Source: Nectonema munidae
Taxonomy: Eukaryota > Nematomorpha > Nectonematoida > Nectonematidae
Direction of reading: 5' to 3'
NCBI GenBank assembly: GCA_030549495.1
Contig: JAUIRK010000923.1
Location: 372,001-436,000, forward strand
Length of the DNA: 64,000 nucleotides
Within the stretch, counting starts at the first letter, position 1. Each line of letters opens with the position of its first letter. Shown piece by piece: positions 26,627-39,900 of this stretch. The position numbers were made by a program, and so were the translations under genes. The notes under the pieces were generated by a model. The model was not told the origin of the DNA. It saw only the letters and a list, made by a program, of their open reading frames with translations, and did no database searches.

Positions 26627-28565
26627 CTAGGCAAAAAGTTATGTAAATATGTGGAAATATACTAAAATTGTTAAAACCAAATGCACGTTTTCAAATCCGT
26701 ATAAATTATATTCAGGGGTCGCAGTCTTCTGCTTTGCGAGTTGGCGTTGAATTCAGAAAAATAAGACCAACTCTGACCCTGACTAGACGCTTGTGTGACG
26801 CATATAGTCAAGTCTGTTATGGGAGATCACATAAGGTAAAAATAAAAGTTGTCTTTGGGAACAGGTGGTGGCTTATTGAAGATAGAATAAGCTCAGTCAA
26901 GATGAATTAGCAAGAATTGAAGCTCGCTGTAATAGACAGGGCTTAAGGAATTTGCTTTTGGTGTACCAAAGATTTATGTGTGTCTACTATGTGTAGCATG
27001 AAATATATTTTGGGGAATTAAAAAACAATATAATGGAAATAAATTATCTTTTTCATGAAGAGTGTAAAGTCATTTGATGAAGTTATAAAATACGAACATT
27101 TCAAATGTATACAATTATGTTAAGTGATTGGACATTTCTCCAACAGGCATGACCAATTGGGGCGTTGCTAAGGTAGTGTAGATGCCTAGATTTTATACCA
27201 TAAGTTTTTAGTTCGAATAAAGCATCAACCTTTTTTGTTCATAATTCGACACCATAGGTCCAATTCTGTGTTCTAGAAGGAAACACCACACAGTACATAC
27301 ACAAAATATTTTTATTACAACAATTTTACACAGCCATAGTTTATCCAAAGAAAATTTTTGACAGTATTATACATGCCAACTATCCTGATTTTTGCGGGAT
27401 TATACCGATTTAGAGACCTCACCCCGATTTCGGGGTCAAAATCTTTCTTTTTTCTATATATTTAAATTTATAAAATATCTTCCAAACTCAAAAGCTAGGT
27501 GTACAAGAATTTCCCATATGGTAAAAAGGATCGAAAAGTTATGAATTTGAAGCTAGACAACACATGTTGAAGGCTGTTAAAAGAAGACATGTTTGGTTTA
27601 TAATAAAGAAATTATTGAAAGCATTTTTTTATTATAAAAAATTATATACTCTGTCTATATACATTTTTGTACTCGTTTTAGTAATCTTACCTTTTTTTAA
27701 ATTGTTGAGAATAACAACGCATAAACTTAAGTATCATATAAAAGAAATGAATATATATAACTATTTCAAATTTTCAATAAAATAGTTACTATTGATATTT
27801 TTATGATGTTGAGAACTTATGAAAAAATCATATGTGTAAGTTATAATACGCAATGAAGAATCTAAAAAGTTGGCAAGTATAAAGTACATAGATTTTCAGA
27901 AGCCTTTGTAAGGTTGAACAAGGGGAATAAAAATGGTATTTCTTATTATCAAACATTTTGCTTAATTAATCTTCAAATATGATTGTCAAGATCCATTTTT
28001 TAGACACAAGCGATAATGCAAAACAAGAGAAGACAACGATGAAAAAAATATTTCAAGTAATAAGGTTCAAATTTGGGATCGATTGTGGATGAGAAACGTT
28101 GACAGTTGTTGGCTTGGTTAACGTATATTAAAAATACACACAATTATTAAAAAAAGACATTTAAACAGTTCTTGTTTTCCATCAAAAAATATTACTGGTC
28201 CTAACTAAATGGGAAAGAGTATTATTCAATGAGAAAAACAAATTGTAATTCAAACTTATACAAAATGAAGCATACCTTAAAATATTTGGAAAACATCAAA
28301 AAAGAGGATTTTGCAAAATAACACTCCAGCATTTCACAAGGATCTATCATTAAAAATGCATTAAAAAAGAAAATATCCCTACAACACGCCTATTCTCTTA
28401 CTCTTAGACGCCTTTAAATGATGCTGACGATTTCTTGATTTTAAAAAACTAACCGTCCATCTGCTTATCATTTTCAATAAATTTAAGTGTTAATATTTGT
28501 AACACATATTCAAAATTTTAGTTTTTAATTTATTCTTTAGTATGAAAAATTGTATTTTAAATATA
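26627..28565. other. Region upstream of the first recognised MOCS1 exon
   Basis: Should contain the MOCS1 5' end if it is close, but I could not identify a start exon. It holds a small transposon at 27369-27881 and otherwise AT-rich sequence. Confidence 0.45.
27369..27881. mobile_element. Non-autonomous DNA transposon, about 510 bp
   Basis: The ends are imperfect inverted repeats: TATACATGCCAACTATCC on the left and, on the other strand, TTATACTTGCCAACTTTT on the right. The interior near the left end is relatively GC-rich (CGGGATTATACC, CCCCGATTTCGGGG). No target duplication could be settled, so the superfamily is open. Confidence 0.45.
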
Positions 28566-30688
28566 CAGGGTGTCACAAAAAATGTTTAAATATTTTTATT
28601 TAAAAATGTAAAAACATGTAAAGTATCATTTTATTATTTTATCATTAATTATATTTTTATACATTTAGAATACCAAGAAGAAATTTTATTTTGCAATTAT
28701 ATAAAAAAAATAACATAAGTTGTAAATTAAATGAGTATTTTTTTTTAATTAAATGTTTCTTATTTTAGTGTATCATTCATTTAATATAATTGAGGGTAAA
28801 ATCAAAAAGTCAAAACATTTAGAATAACTGTTAACGTGTTTTGTTTTTTTGCAAATTCAACCTCTGAAAACAAGAATGACAGCCAGACTAAACTTTGAAG
28901 AAAGAAAATTTATTCTAAAATGTTACTGGAAGTGTGAAAAAGCAAATAAGTGCAAAGTCAATTTAGGAGAGAATTTCAAAGAGAACCTCCAACGGGAGTT
29001 ACCATCACTCGAATAAGAGATAAGTTTGAAGCTGATGGAACTGTTCGAAACGTTCACAAACAGCGTTTCGGACGGGTAATTACCCCCAAAGGGTAATTAG
29101 CTAATTTCCAAGGGGTAATTTTAGGCATGAAAAAAACCTTCGATCAAATCAAAGTGTTTCTCTCAGAACAAAATGGCAAATGTAAAAAATTATTGGATGA
29201 TGTTCAGGGATCCTTCAAACTCGATCTTGCCTACTTAGCGGATATTTTTGAAGCCTTGAATAGGCTTAACCGTCAAATGCAAGGACCTGAGCAAACCATC
29301 GTTATGCAGACTGATGCGATCAAAGCTTTTCTCGATAAACTTGCCTTCTTGAAAAGAAAAGGGAGAGTTAGCTTTTTTTCATCGCCTTAAATGCGGTTTT
29401 TAAGGATAACACCTTTGAGTTCTCAGATAATCGAAAAAAGAATATTGTTGTTCATTTAAACATGTTTCAAAGTGAGTTTAAGTATTATTTCTATGAGATT
29501 GGAGAAGAAGAAAGCACACAAGTCAAACTGGCCAGAAACCTTTACCGTTGTGCTGTGAATGATCTTCCCGAAGGTATTCAAGAAGAATTTCTGGAAATCA
29601 TCAATAACACTTCGGCAAAGGAAGAATTTCAAGAGAAAAAAGATCGGAACATTACAAAATTTGGGGCAAAATGTTACCCATTTTTCCGAAGGTTTCCAAA
29701 TTTGCCTTGAAAATATTAATTCCATTCTCTTCAACATATCTTTGTGAAACTGCTTTTTCGAGTCTATTGATCATAAAATCCAAGGCTAGGAATAAACTCG
29801 AGCTTGAAGCAGATATTAGATGTGCTCTGAGCAAAACAGAGCCCAGAATTGATCTACTCACCTCTAAAAAACAAATTCATAATTCTCATTAATTTAATTT
29901 AGTAAAAAATTTTTCTTTTTCAATTGTATTTTTCCGTTTTTTTGAGATTTTTACATATAAATCTTTAACCATATTATATTGATCATCGGCCAAGTGGATG
30001 GTAAAGGGGCAAAAATTGAGGTATTTAAAGTGATAAACATTCATTGGAATGTTTGGATAGAGAGGGGGTAATGACTGAAGTAAGCTTTTGAAGTTGATTG
30101 TGGGGAGTGATGAGGCTACTTTCAAATTAAATGGTTGCATTAACCGCCATAATTGTACCTATTGGGGACTTGAAAATCAACATGTTTTTGTCGACCGTCA
30201 TGTCAATTTACGGGGAGTTACAGTGTGGTACGGTTTATCAAGAGGATTAATTAGACCGTTCCCTTTTGACACTACTGTAAGCGGTCACATTTACTTGAAT
30301 TTGCTGCAACAATCTGTTATGCCAAGCATTAGAGAAAATTTTGAAGATAAAAAATTTTATTTTCAGGAAGATGGGGCACTTCCACATTACCATTGTGATG
30401 TTAGGTCCTTCCTTGATGAACTCTTGCCAAACAGATGGATTGGACGAAGGGGTTTTGTTCCTCCCCGTACACCAGACATCACACCACTAGATTTTTTCTT
30501 ATGAGATCAAGTCTACGCTACAAAACGTACAACAGTCACTGAATTGAGAGAAGTCATTGAATATGAATGCGCTTAAATACCTGAAGGAATGTTTCATGAT
30601 GTGTGATTCCATCGATTGACGTTGTAAGCCGTGTCTGGATCAAATGGGAGTCAGTTTCAGACATTTATACATTTTTTGCGACACCCTG
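28566..30688 (+). mobile_element. Mariner-type transposon interrupted by hAT sequence
   Basis: Terminal inverted repeats start CAGGGTGTCACAAAAAATG (left) and CAGGGTGTCGCAAAAAATG (right, other strand); both ends abut TA. The N-terminal part starts at ATG 28876 (MTARLNFEERKFILKCYWK) and runs, after a frame change, to DKFEADGTVRNVHKQRFG. The C-terminal part resumes near 30085 with [17 protein letters not shown], then [10 protein letters not shown] and [10 protein letters not shown], giving three aspartates of a DDD catalytic triad with 39 residues between the last two. Relatives I recall have 41 there. Roughly the middle of the protein is missing, replaced by 29079-30075. It is a dead element between MOCS1 and ULK. 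Confidence 0.9.
29079..30075 (+). mobile_element. hAT (ZBED/SCAND3-type) fragment inside the mariner
   Basis: A frame at 29127-29390 (QIKVFLSEQNGKCKKLLDDV, then DIFEALNRLNRQMQG) and a second at 29671-29890 ending SSTYLCETAFSSLLIIKSKA, then RCALSKTEPRIDLL, match the C-terminal half of ZBED/SCAND3-like hAT transposases, including the dimerisation motif. The block begins near AATTACCCCC and ends near GGGGGTAATG, which are short inverted repeats. Its frame is broken between the two parts. It replaces, and does not merely interrupt, the mariner's central coding sequence. Confidence 0.8.
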
Positions 30689-32533
30689 TATAGTATCTTT
30701 CCAGGAAATTTTTTATATATACATTATACATACATGTACCAATTTTTAGACAGTTAGACAAATATTAATTTTTACATGAAATAATCTTTTTAAAGTTAAG
30801 TCTTATTAAAGATCAACTTTTTATTTGAGTTAAGGAAAAATATACACTTATCAGAATGAGTTCTATAGGTGCGATACTGAATAAGATATTTAACTTTGGA
30901 ATTTTCAAAATTTCTTTAATAATTTATTTTTCACAACCATTTTATCTTCATACTCGAGACACACATCATGTAATTTGCTTCGATGAGGTCTATACTCTAT
31001 ATATACACCAATTTTAAGGAAGTTAACAGTAGAAAAAATTTGTTAAATTAACATGGAACTGAATATCTTTATAGTAAATTATATATTTCTAAATAAATAA
31101 ATGTAATTTTAACATTGTTGTGAGTATTAAATAAATATACGCTAGGTGTAATAATAAAAAATAATTAATAGACTATAAATTTTGTATAAATTAAAAAAAA
31201 AATTTTAGAAAAAAAAGAAATATTTAAAATTAAAAACTTTTTTTAATTAAGTATCATTTTAAAACCTAGACTAAAAAATTATTACGATTTTAAATTTAAA
31301 AAAAAATTAAAAAAAAATTATTTTGTAAAATTTTAATTAAGTAACGATGGTTTTTCAATCTTTCTAATAAAATTCTATTTTTAAAAGTAAGCAAAAAATA
31401 TTATGACAATGAACTCGTATTTAAGAGCAAGTCGTTACAGAGGTGTTTCAAAAATTATGTTTTTCATCATGAGAGTATTATAACTTGTTTATTTTTTATC
31501 GATAAAATACAATTTGATTATAAAAAATCAATCCTATTGAAATTAAAAGTTTTAAAAAGTGAATATTTATTGGAAATATTACTAAATTTAATTAATATTA
31601 AAAAATCATTACCATAAGATATAAAATAGAAATAAACATATATTCTCTATACATAATATATCAACATTTTAAATTAATGTCGTATCTGAATGGTGAGACA
31701 AGTCGTTTAAGAGAGTTATAATTAAGATAAATATTATTTGTGTATATAAATAAAGTCGTATCTTTGAGGAAATCGTATTATATAGGTGTAGTATTTCAGA
31801 GGGCATGCTGTATATCAATATAATGACTTTTTCTTATAGTGTTGAGACAAATTGTTGTCAACATGAAGCAGAGCATTTGATGTAAGATTAAACAGATCAC
31901 AACTGGCACTGTTTTATGCGAAGTGAGAATTTGAGAAAAGTTAAAAAAAATACCTATTTTTAAGTTCTATTAATCAATGTTAAAATTTAAATAACTTGTT
32001 CTAGTTTATAGTGTAGTAAATGTATACTGTAAATCAAGAAATTTACGTAGAAATTAAATTTTCGCTATTTGTGAGTATAAAAATTTTTTACGTAGTATTA
32101 TTTTCCCGAGCAATCATATATTTTCAAAATTTTCTTCATATGTTATATTTATTTTTCTCTGCAGAGGTTTCAGAAAAATATACTCGAGAGTTATATTTTC
32201 GTGAAATATTAACTTTTGGCAAATATTTTGCAAATAAGTATATTGCAAAAATGTCATGATTTACAGTATTTGCATGTATAGTTTTTATTTAACTACACTC
32301 ATTAACACAGCACTAAATGAGGTCAACTCAACTTATAGGAGGTCCCAAGCGCAAATATATTATAAAGTTAAGCGTAAGTAACGCGGTGGACCATTAAAAA
32401 TTTTGCCTAAACCAAAATATGACGATTTGAATATTTAGCGATGTAATTATCTATATTGAGAACATTAACGAGAAAAATCTATCACATATAAATTTTGAAA
32501 AGATGAAGTCAAAAATGAAATAGATCTAGTTCA

Positions 32534-32720
32534 GAGGCAGGAAACATCCAGTCTCCGGGTAATATCCGGTCTGCGATGACTTGAAATCCTGCTCAACAAT
32601 CTCTTTAATACAAATAAAGCAATTCTACCCACCAAATTTCACCAAGAGTTGCAATAAAAAAAATTTATCGCCAAAAACATTACACATCTTTAAATCATCC
32701 ACATCTTTCCGGCCCGAAAC
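32534..32720. mobile_element. Possible hAT-derived fragment
   Basis: Starts CAGAGGCAGGAAACATCC followed by CCGGGTAATATCCGG, resembling the degraded terminus of hAT elements that begin CAGGGGTCGGCAAAC; a further CCGGCCCGAAAC lies near 32710. No opposite end or target duplication was found. Confidence 0.3.
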
Positions 32721-33540
32721 AGCGTCACTTTGGTGATTTTATTCATAAAAAATATAATTATTGTCATTGTGTTATATTCATTGTAATTGAGAGGCATAAT
32801 TATTAATGCAATAAAATTGTTTAGCAATGGTGTCGTGGTATGTAAAAATTTGTTTGAAGGCAAAATTTGATTGTTATTTTTAGCTTTTATTAGATATTAT
32901 TAAATTTCAGTTCTCATCACCTTTCTGCTATCATATCTGAAATCCTGCATTTAGAAGTTCTTAGTGTAGTTCCAATCAATAAAATAAAAGTAAAGATTAG
33001 TATTAGACAAAGTAGCTTGCCCACTGAAACTATGGCAAATTATGGCACAGATTTTCTCACGGTAATGCTAGTCAGTTGGTAAATGCGCCTCTATTGTTCA
33101 AAAAAATAGATTTAATAATTGGTTCAATATTTTTTTTCAAAATTATTTCTATTACTTTACGAAAATTAAACAAAAAGTGTTTAAGCAATTACAGGGTGTT
33201 TACCTTTTAAGCTTTCAACTTATCATATTTTTTTATGTGTTGCAGTAGAAAATAAGTTATGCCACTATGCATTACTAACTATGCTTTTAATACACTAGCT
33301 TCACGAATTCTATAGTGAAATTATGTGAGAAGTTAATTGTAGAGGATTTAACTGTTAAAATCGTCATAATTTATATTCTTGTTTTGATCCACCCATTCAT
33401 CCAGGATCAATCTAACTTTGGCTTTTCTAATGACCGCTCTGACCGAACTCTAGCTTTTCTCATTTTTTAATTTATTAACTGCCGATTTATAGCTTTAAAT
33501 CAAAGAATAATTTCCTTTTTCTAATCAAAGATATAAGCCT

Positions 33541-33716
33541 CAATGGTTGTTAGTGTGTACCTCTCTGCTTAACAGTTGAAGGTCAGGGGTTCGATCCCCA
33601 AGGCTTCCAACTCTAAAAACAAATTCACAAAAACTCTGATTAACCATCTTAAGAATAATGCGAGCATATAGCCTTACGGCTCAAAGTGCTTTGATATCTC
33701 CAACCAACCAACCAAA
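33541..33716 (+). repeat. tRNA-derived SINE, family A
   Basis: Second copy of the family at 11714-11886, with B box GGGTTCGATCCCC and tail ending CTTTGATATCTCCAACCAAC. It sits about 240 bp upstream of the ULK start codon. Confidence 0.75.
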
Positions 33717-33954
33717 CAATCAAAGATATACATAATTGGCTAATATGACATTTATTTTATATTATTTACTAATCTGAACCTATATAAAATTTTTATAATT
33801 TTAATATTTAAAATATATTATTTGTGAGGGTATTTGAGTTAATCTTAAAATATTTTATTTTTTTGACCTTGTATTTTTTCTTTTCTTTGCAATTCCATTA
33901 TGGATAAGATTTAACTCCTCTGAGTTATGATTGATTTCAATAAGATAATGTTTT

Positions 33955-36900
33955 ATGGAAACTGTTGGTGAATTTGAATATAATAAGAAAGATTTAATTG
34001 GTCATGGTGCTTTTGCAGTTGTTTTTAAGGGAAGATATAGAGTAAATCTTTTGTTTTCATAATTTCAACTTGCCTAACTTAAAATTCTTAAAAGAATTTA
34101 TTTATAAAGCGTTCGTTCTTCTCAAAGCTAAATTCTTTCATATTCCTTTTTTTGAGTTTATATTAAGTGTTTATAAATATTTTTAATTTTTTTTCGTGAA
34201 ATTTATTTTAAAATTCGAAACTAACATTTTTTTTGTTAAATTATATATATATTTTTTACGTTAACCACTATTATTTATTTTCTCTTATTAGCTTTAATAG
34301 TGCCTACACATTTTTATGTTAACTGTTTTCCAATTCTCCATGGCGAAATCGGTAGTAATGTTAGAATGAAGAAATTGATTTTTTTTTAATTTATAAATAC
34401 ATCTTTTAAATAATCAAACTTAAATTTAGATAAACCATATTTTTAACATAAATATAATTCACATATCAATATATTTTTTTAATAAAACATTTTCAGCCAT
34501 CACCAAAGACTAAAGTAGCATTGAAAACTTGATTTTTATGGATCAGAAAAACAAAGTAATTGAGAGGGTTTTCTACCTTTCATAGATGCTAAGAAGGCCA
34601 GTGGAGAATGGATATTTTTGAAACATTTAGACTTATTTTTACAACTTTCCAAAAATATACAAATTTCGTTATGAAAATAGAGTAGCATATCTAAATTTTT
34701 ACGCTATTGCTAGCATTGATATCAATATATACATTGATATATTGAATTTGCTAAAAATATATATAAGATATCATTCCTGTTACATCTGTTAATTGTGGAA
34801 GAGGCATAAATAGATATAGATGATCACCATCGTATGAAAATTTCTGCTATGATAAAGCATTTGGGGAATGGTGTACTTGCAAAAATAGAAAAAAATCCGT
34901 AGTATTTCTTACTGCTACAATATATTAGCTGCCAATATTTGTCAAAACCAATATAATAATTTGTAAAAAATACAGTTTTGCTATTGAATTTTTTAAAGTT
35001 TTGAAATTAGTTGAAGTTTATTGCAAGTTCCGTAAACAATAATATGTATATATTGTCTTTTTTGCTGCATAGACGTAATTGTTGTAAGTACTATTTGTAT
35101 ATTTTAATAAACTTGGAAAGTTCTTAATGTAAATTTATTCAAATGATAGTTTTTTGAGAAATGGCTAAATGAAAAATGATTTGGGTAAAATACTGTTCGA
35201 AATGGCTGAAGAAGCGTAAATTGTAGCGCTAACTTAGTATGTAGTGATAATTCTTGAAAATTTATTGAGTGTAATATCTTATTAGACTTCATTCAACAGC
35301 GCACTTACTGTCTATCTTATAAATTTTTCAGTTCATTAAGAGACCGTCTATTCACAAAATCCACTTTTGAGGGCTTCTTAGGCATCTGTCTCTCAATGCA
35401 TGCTTGTTTGAATAAACTTTGTTCTCCTGTACTACCTTATATCGTCAAATTCTTTTTTTTTAAAGATTCCGATTCTGATACATGATGTTAGATATAATAG
35501 GATATGACAAATTTTTGTTCCCTACCCTTTCTGCTTGACTTGAGTTTTTAATTTTCTAATACTATGTCTTTTATCAATTCAATTAAATCATTCTATTTTT
35601 TAAACGTTGAAAAAAAGTGTAGTTCCAGCCAACGTAAAGTGTATCATGGTTCTCATAAGGTATGTTTACAACTATAATGCAAACCAAATTGCATCAGAAA
35701 TAGAGTCAGAGTTGGAATATCTTTCTTGCTCCGATTCTCAGCCCTGTTTAAAATAAACGTTTTCAATTACGGATTTTCTAAAAGCATTGCGTATCAGATG
35801 ACTCTCATGCTCTACTTGCGTTTGACTAGACTACTGGTTGGGTTGATTTTGACGTTTTTTAAAATGTCTTCTTTTACTATTTGCAGAATAATGTAGACAA
35901 GATCGTTGCTATCAAAGCCATCACGAAAAAAAACATTGGACGATCTCAAAATTTGTTGAGTAAAGAAATCAAGATTCTTAAGGTAATTTCAGTTTTTATA
36001 CTTATCCTAAAGACGTAAGTTTAGCATGCATTCATTTTTGCATCAGTTAGTTAATTCTAGTTTGCCAGTTTTTTATTATTAAAACGAATGAATATTCATT
36101 TCTTTTATATTTCAAAACTACTTTTAAAATTGAGTTAATATGAGATTTTTTTGTTAACCCTTTCACGACCAGAATTTTGAAAAATAATCATCTGCTTTCT
36201 TTTTTCAATGGGATTTAATGTATTTTTTGAATTATACAAATCAATACTTTTTTTTTTTAACAATTTGCTGACCTCGAATTATTATCTTTGAATTCGACTA
36301 TTTCCGAATTCAATACTCCTCATATATTATCGGCCACAAAAATGAATGTTTGCGGCATATATGCAAATTGAACTCAGTTTAAATGGTGTTACTAACTCTA
36401 CTTAATTCTGGACTTTGCGTTATCTTGTTATAGTGGTTTTTCTATATTGTTAAATTTGGTCTGAACATGTGCTTGATATTTAGCAGGGTTGCGGAATCAA
36501 AGTCGTAATAATAATTGCGACTCCGTCTCTGATTTAACAAATAGTTATATTCACTAGATAACCAAATAAATTCATAGACACTCTCTTTATCATTTTAGTC
36601 GAACGTCCTATTTTAGTCGAACAAAAATAGCTTGTAAAGGAACATAGCGCAGTTTACGAGTTGAAAGTTTTTTGAAGAAAACTAATTGAAAATTAATTAC
36701 GCTAAATTTACTCTTTGAATGATTTTGTTTTGTCTTGGATAAAAATGGTTGTGTGCAATAACTTGAAAATCTTTTTGAAGAACAATGCAAGACAAATTAG
36801 TGATTGAACGATACTAAAGTTTTGTACGATGCTGATTCTTAAAAAATACACGATGCAGATTCCAATTCCGATACTTTTTTTTTGAAACTTTATATTTTCC

Positions 36901-39900
36901 ACAAATCGGCTAAGTATTGAATTAGCTATTATCTTTGATTAAGTTGAGAAAACATAAAAAACATCACAATTTTCTATATTCTTAAACTTAAAACAAATGT
37001 TAATAATTACCTTGTAAATCTTTTACACAAGTGGCAAAACCATTTTAAAAACGATGATAAATCCGAACATGACATAAAATTCCCCCCTTAACAAATATGA
37101 ACTCATCAAACTTTTAACAGTATTACTTATTTTACCTTCTATTCATGACTCAGTCAGAATGAAAATTCAAAAAATTATATTAAAAAAGTACCTCTATATT
37201 AACCCGTCAACAGCCAATGTCCCATAAGTAGAACGTAGACAAATCCGAATTTTTGATCGAATTCAAAAGAAATTGACCAAAATCGTCTGCTGTAAGTGCG
37301 CTGATCGGTTATTTGCATCACGAAAACACAAATAAACCACACAACCAACCTCTTTACCGCATTTTCAAAACGCTATTTTGTCTTGTGCAATTGATGCCAA
37401 ACTAAAGACATTATTTACCTGATTACATGCTTTAACAATAAACCGAAGATCTACAAGATGCAAGGTACTAAAGAGCCCTCAAGTCTTTCTATTATCATTT
37501 CCAATTAAAACACTCTTTCCCAATTCACAGAAGTCAGAAATAAAAAAAGTATCCTAACCTTGTTCTTGTTAAAACTGATAGTTTAGATAAATCTACTAAT
37601 TCTCTATATCGAAGAAATAATATTTTTATCTTATTAATAGATACAAAAACAGAAAAGAGTATTCAACAATAGACCTTGCTATGCATAAAATGTTAACCTT
37701 GTTTATTTAATAAAAAAATATCTTTCAAAAAATAATTGAAGAATCGCGACAAGGCATTGGGAGGTAGCAGCGAATTTTTCCGATGCGATTCCGATTCATG
37801 AAAAAAATCACGAATTCTTTCGATTCCGATTAATCGTCCCCATGCTACGACAAATGAAAACCAGGTAAACAACATTTTAAAAATTATGTTTGGTGAAAAT
37901 ATAGCAAGCATTTTGCATTGAAACATAAAGCAGAAGATTGTATGATTCAGGACATCTTTCAATGACTATCTAAAATCTACATTCAGAAACAACGTCGACA
38001 TATTGTAGATGTCCTCACACTTTTAACATTAGTTATATGTTGAAAACTAACTAGCGACTCAGTAATTTATAGCTGATGTCTCTAGAGGCATTTTACATCA
38101 TTTGAAGTTGGAGACTCCCTTAATATTTGAAACAGAAAAGCTGATGTTGCATAATTATAAATCTAGAAGTCGCAGTCGTAAAATTATCTCAAAATTTCTT
38201 TTAATTCCACAACCCTGATATTTAGTATGGAAAAAATCTTAGCTTTTAATTCAAGTTTCCTAAATTTCAATAGAACACACAATTAAATAATTAGAGAACA
38301 GCAAACTGTGTTTTATGGACGATATAACAAACAACCATACCCCTCGACGTTACAAAGTTTTGTAAACGTATGCATTGTCACACTCAACTTTGATCTCAGC
38401 ATACCTACAGGAATAGGATGGATCTTTGAATGTGGACTTATTTAAAATACATTTCTGGATTTTGTTATTTACACTATTTCCGAAATAAGGAAAACGAATT
38501 TTATTTTGCCTACTTGGTGTATCTTTGTGAGAAGAATAATTCTACTTATATTTGCTTTGAAATGTATTTTCAGCCATCTTGATATCAATTTCTTCTGAAC
38601 ACCAATCAAAATTACTTCTTAAATGTTTATTAATGCGTCTATGGAACCCTTATAATTATTGTAATGGGATACCGCATTTCTTAAAATTTTGTTTCCATTT
38701 TTATTAAATATGTTGTGGCATGCTCATTGTCATTATTTTTGATTTTAAAAACTCTGCGAAATTGTGAAACAATCAATCCGAACTTTATGTTATAATTATG
38801 TAGATAATCATAGCGGATTAAAATATCAGATTTAGCAGGCTTTTCATACACAGATGTGATAAATGACTTTTTCCTTTTAATACAATTTATATCTCCTTGA
38901 CTCTATTGGCTACGTAACTTAATGGTAATATTCTAAAATATTAATTTTATCAAAGCCTATTTCCTTTGTAAACTTCAATCCAAATCTATTACCATTAAAC
39001 AAGCTGAACAGATTTTCCAATTTGTCCAAAAATGGGGTTAAACTAATAAGATATCTTCGGTCAATATACCTCATATAGAAGAGCGGTTTTAGTAGGCATT
39101 CTGTTTCCAACTTATTCATGCATAGCTCGACAGATGATAAGGGTATTCACGATTGGGAATCGAAGCCATCCCATCTCGATCGAGCCCCCCCCCCCAAACC
39201 CCTGCCCCCCCCTCTGTCGACAGTTTTTTTTTTTGGGGGAGAGTGGAGACACAAACCCCCCCCCCAAAAACCCTCTTTTTTTGGAAAATTTCCCCCAAAA
39301 AAATTAAGGATTTTCCCTTTTTTTAAAAAAAATTTGTTAAAAAAAAAAAAGTTTGTTTTTTTTCTCCACATCGACTTAGGGCCGAAAAATACGGTATTTG
39401 AATGAGACAAGTTTGGCTTTTTGATTGCTTGTAGACTCTACCTCTACAAAAATCACGAAAACAAATGTTAATCGCTTTAATAACAAATCAAACCAAGTCA
39501 AAAAGAACACTATGCTATAAGTTAATTTTTCTCTACTTGTATAAAACATATTTTAAACCTACTACTGATTCTCTTCAAGTAGCATCGATTTACAAAAGGT
39601 ATTGCTAATTTTTCACTCAATCAAGTTATGTACAAAATCAATAGCAACAACTCTCATCCAATCATAATTATTACTTCATATATCAATTAATTTTTTACGT
39701 AATGCATGCATGATATGCTGCACACACTAGGAAATGCAAAGAGCAAAATATTTTTTTGACAAAAACATTTGCGACTGACTAAATGATATGTGTGTGTTCT
39801 GATCAACATAAGTGTAAATTCGGAATGCGTATTATTTTTGCGAATTCCACTGACTCGTATTCCGAAACTACTATTGTGGGAATCCTAAATTTGAAATCGT

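Larger units (their letters stand above)
30689..33954. other. Intergenic region upstream of ULK
   Basis: Very AT-rich. It carries a weak hAT-like fragment (32534-32720) and a SINE copy (33541-33716). No exon is recognised. The ULK promoter and 5' UTR must lie at its right end, but no core element can be named. Confidence 0.5.
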
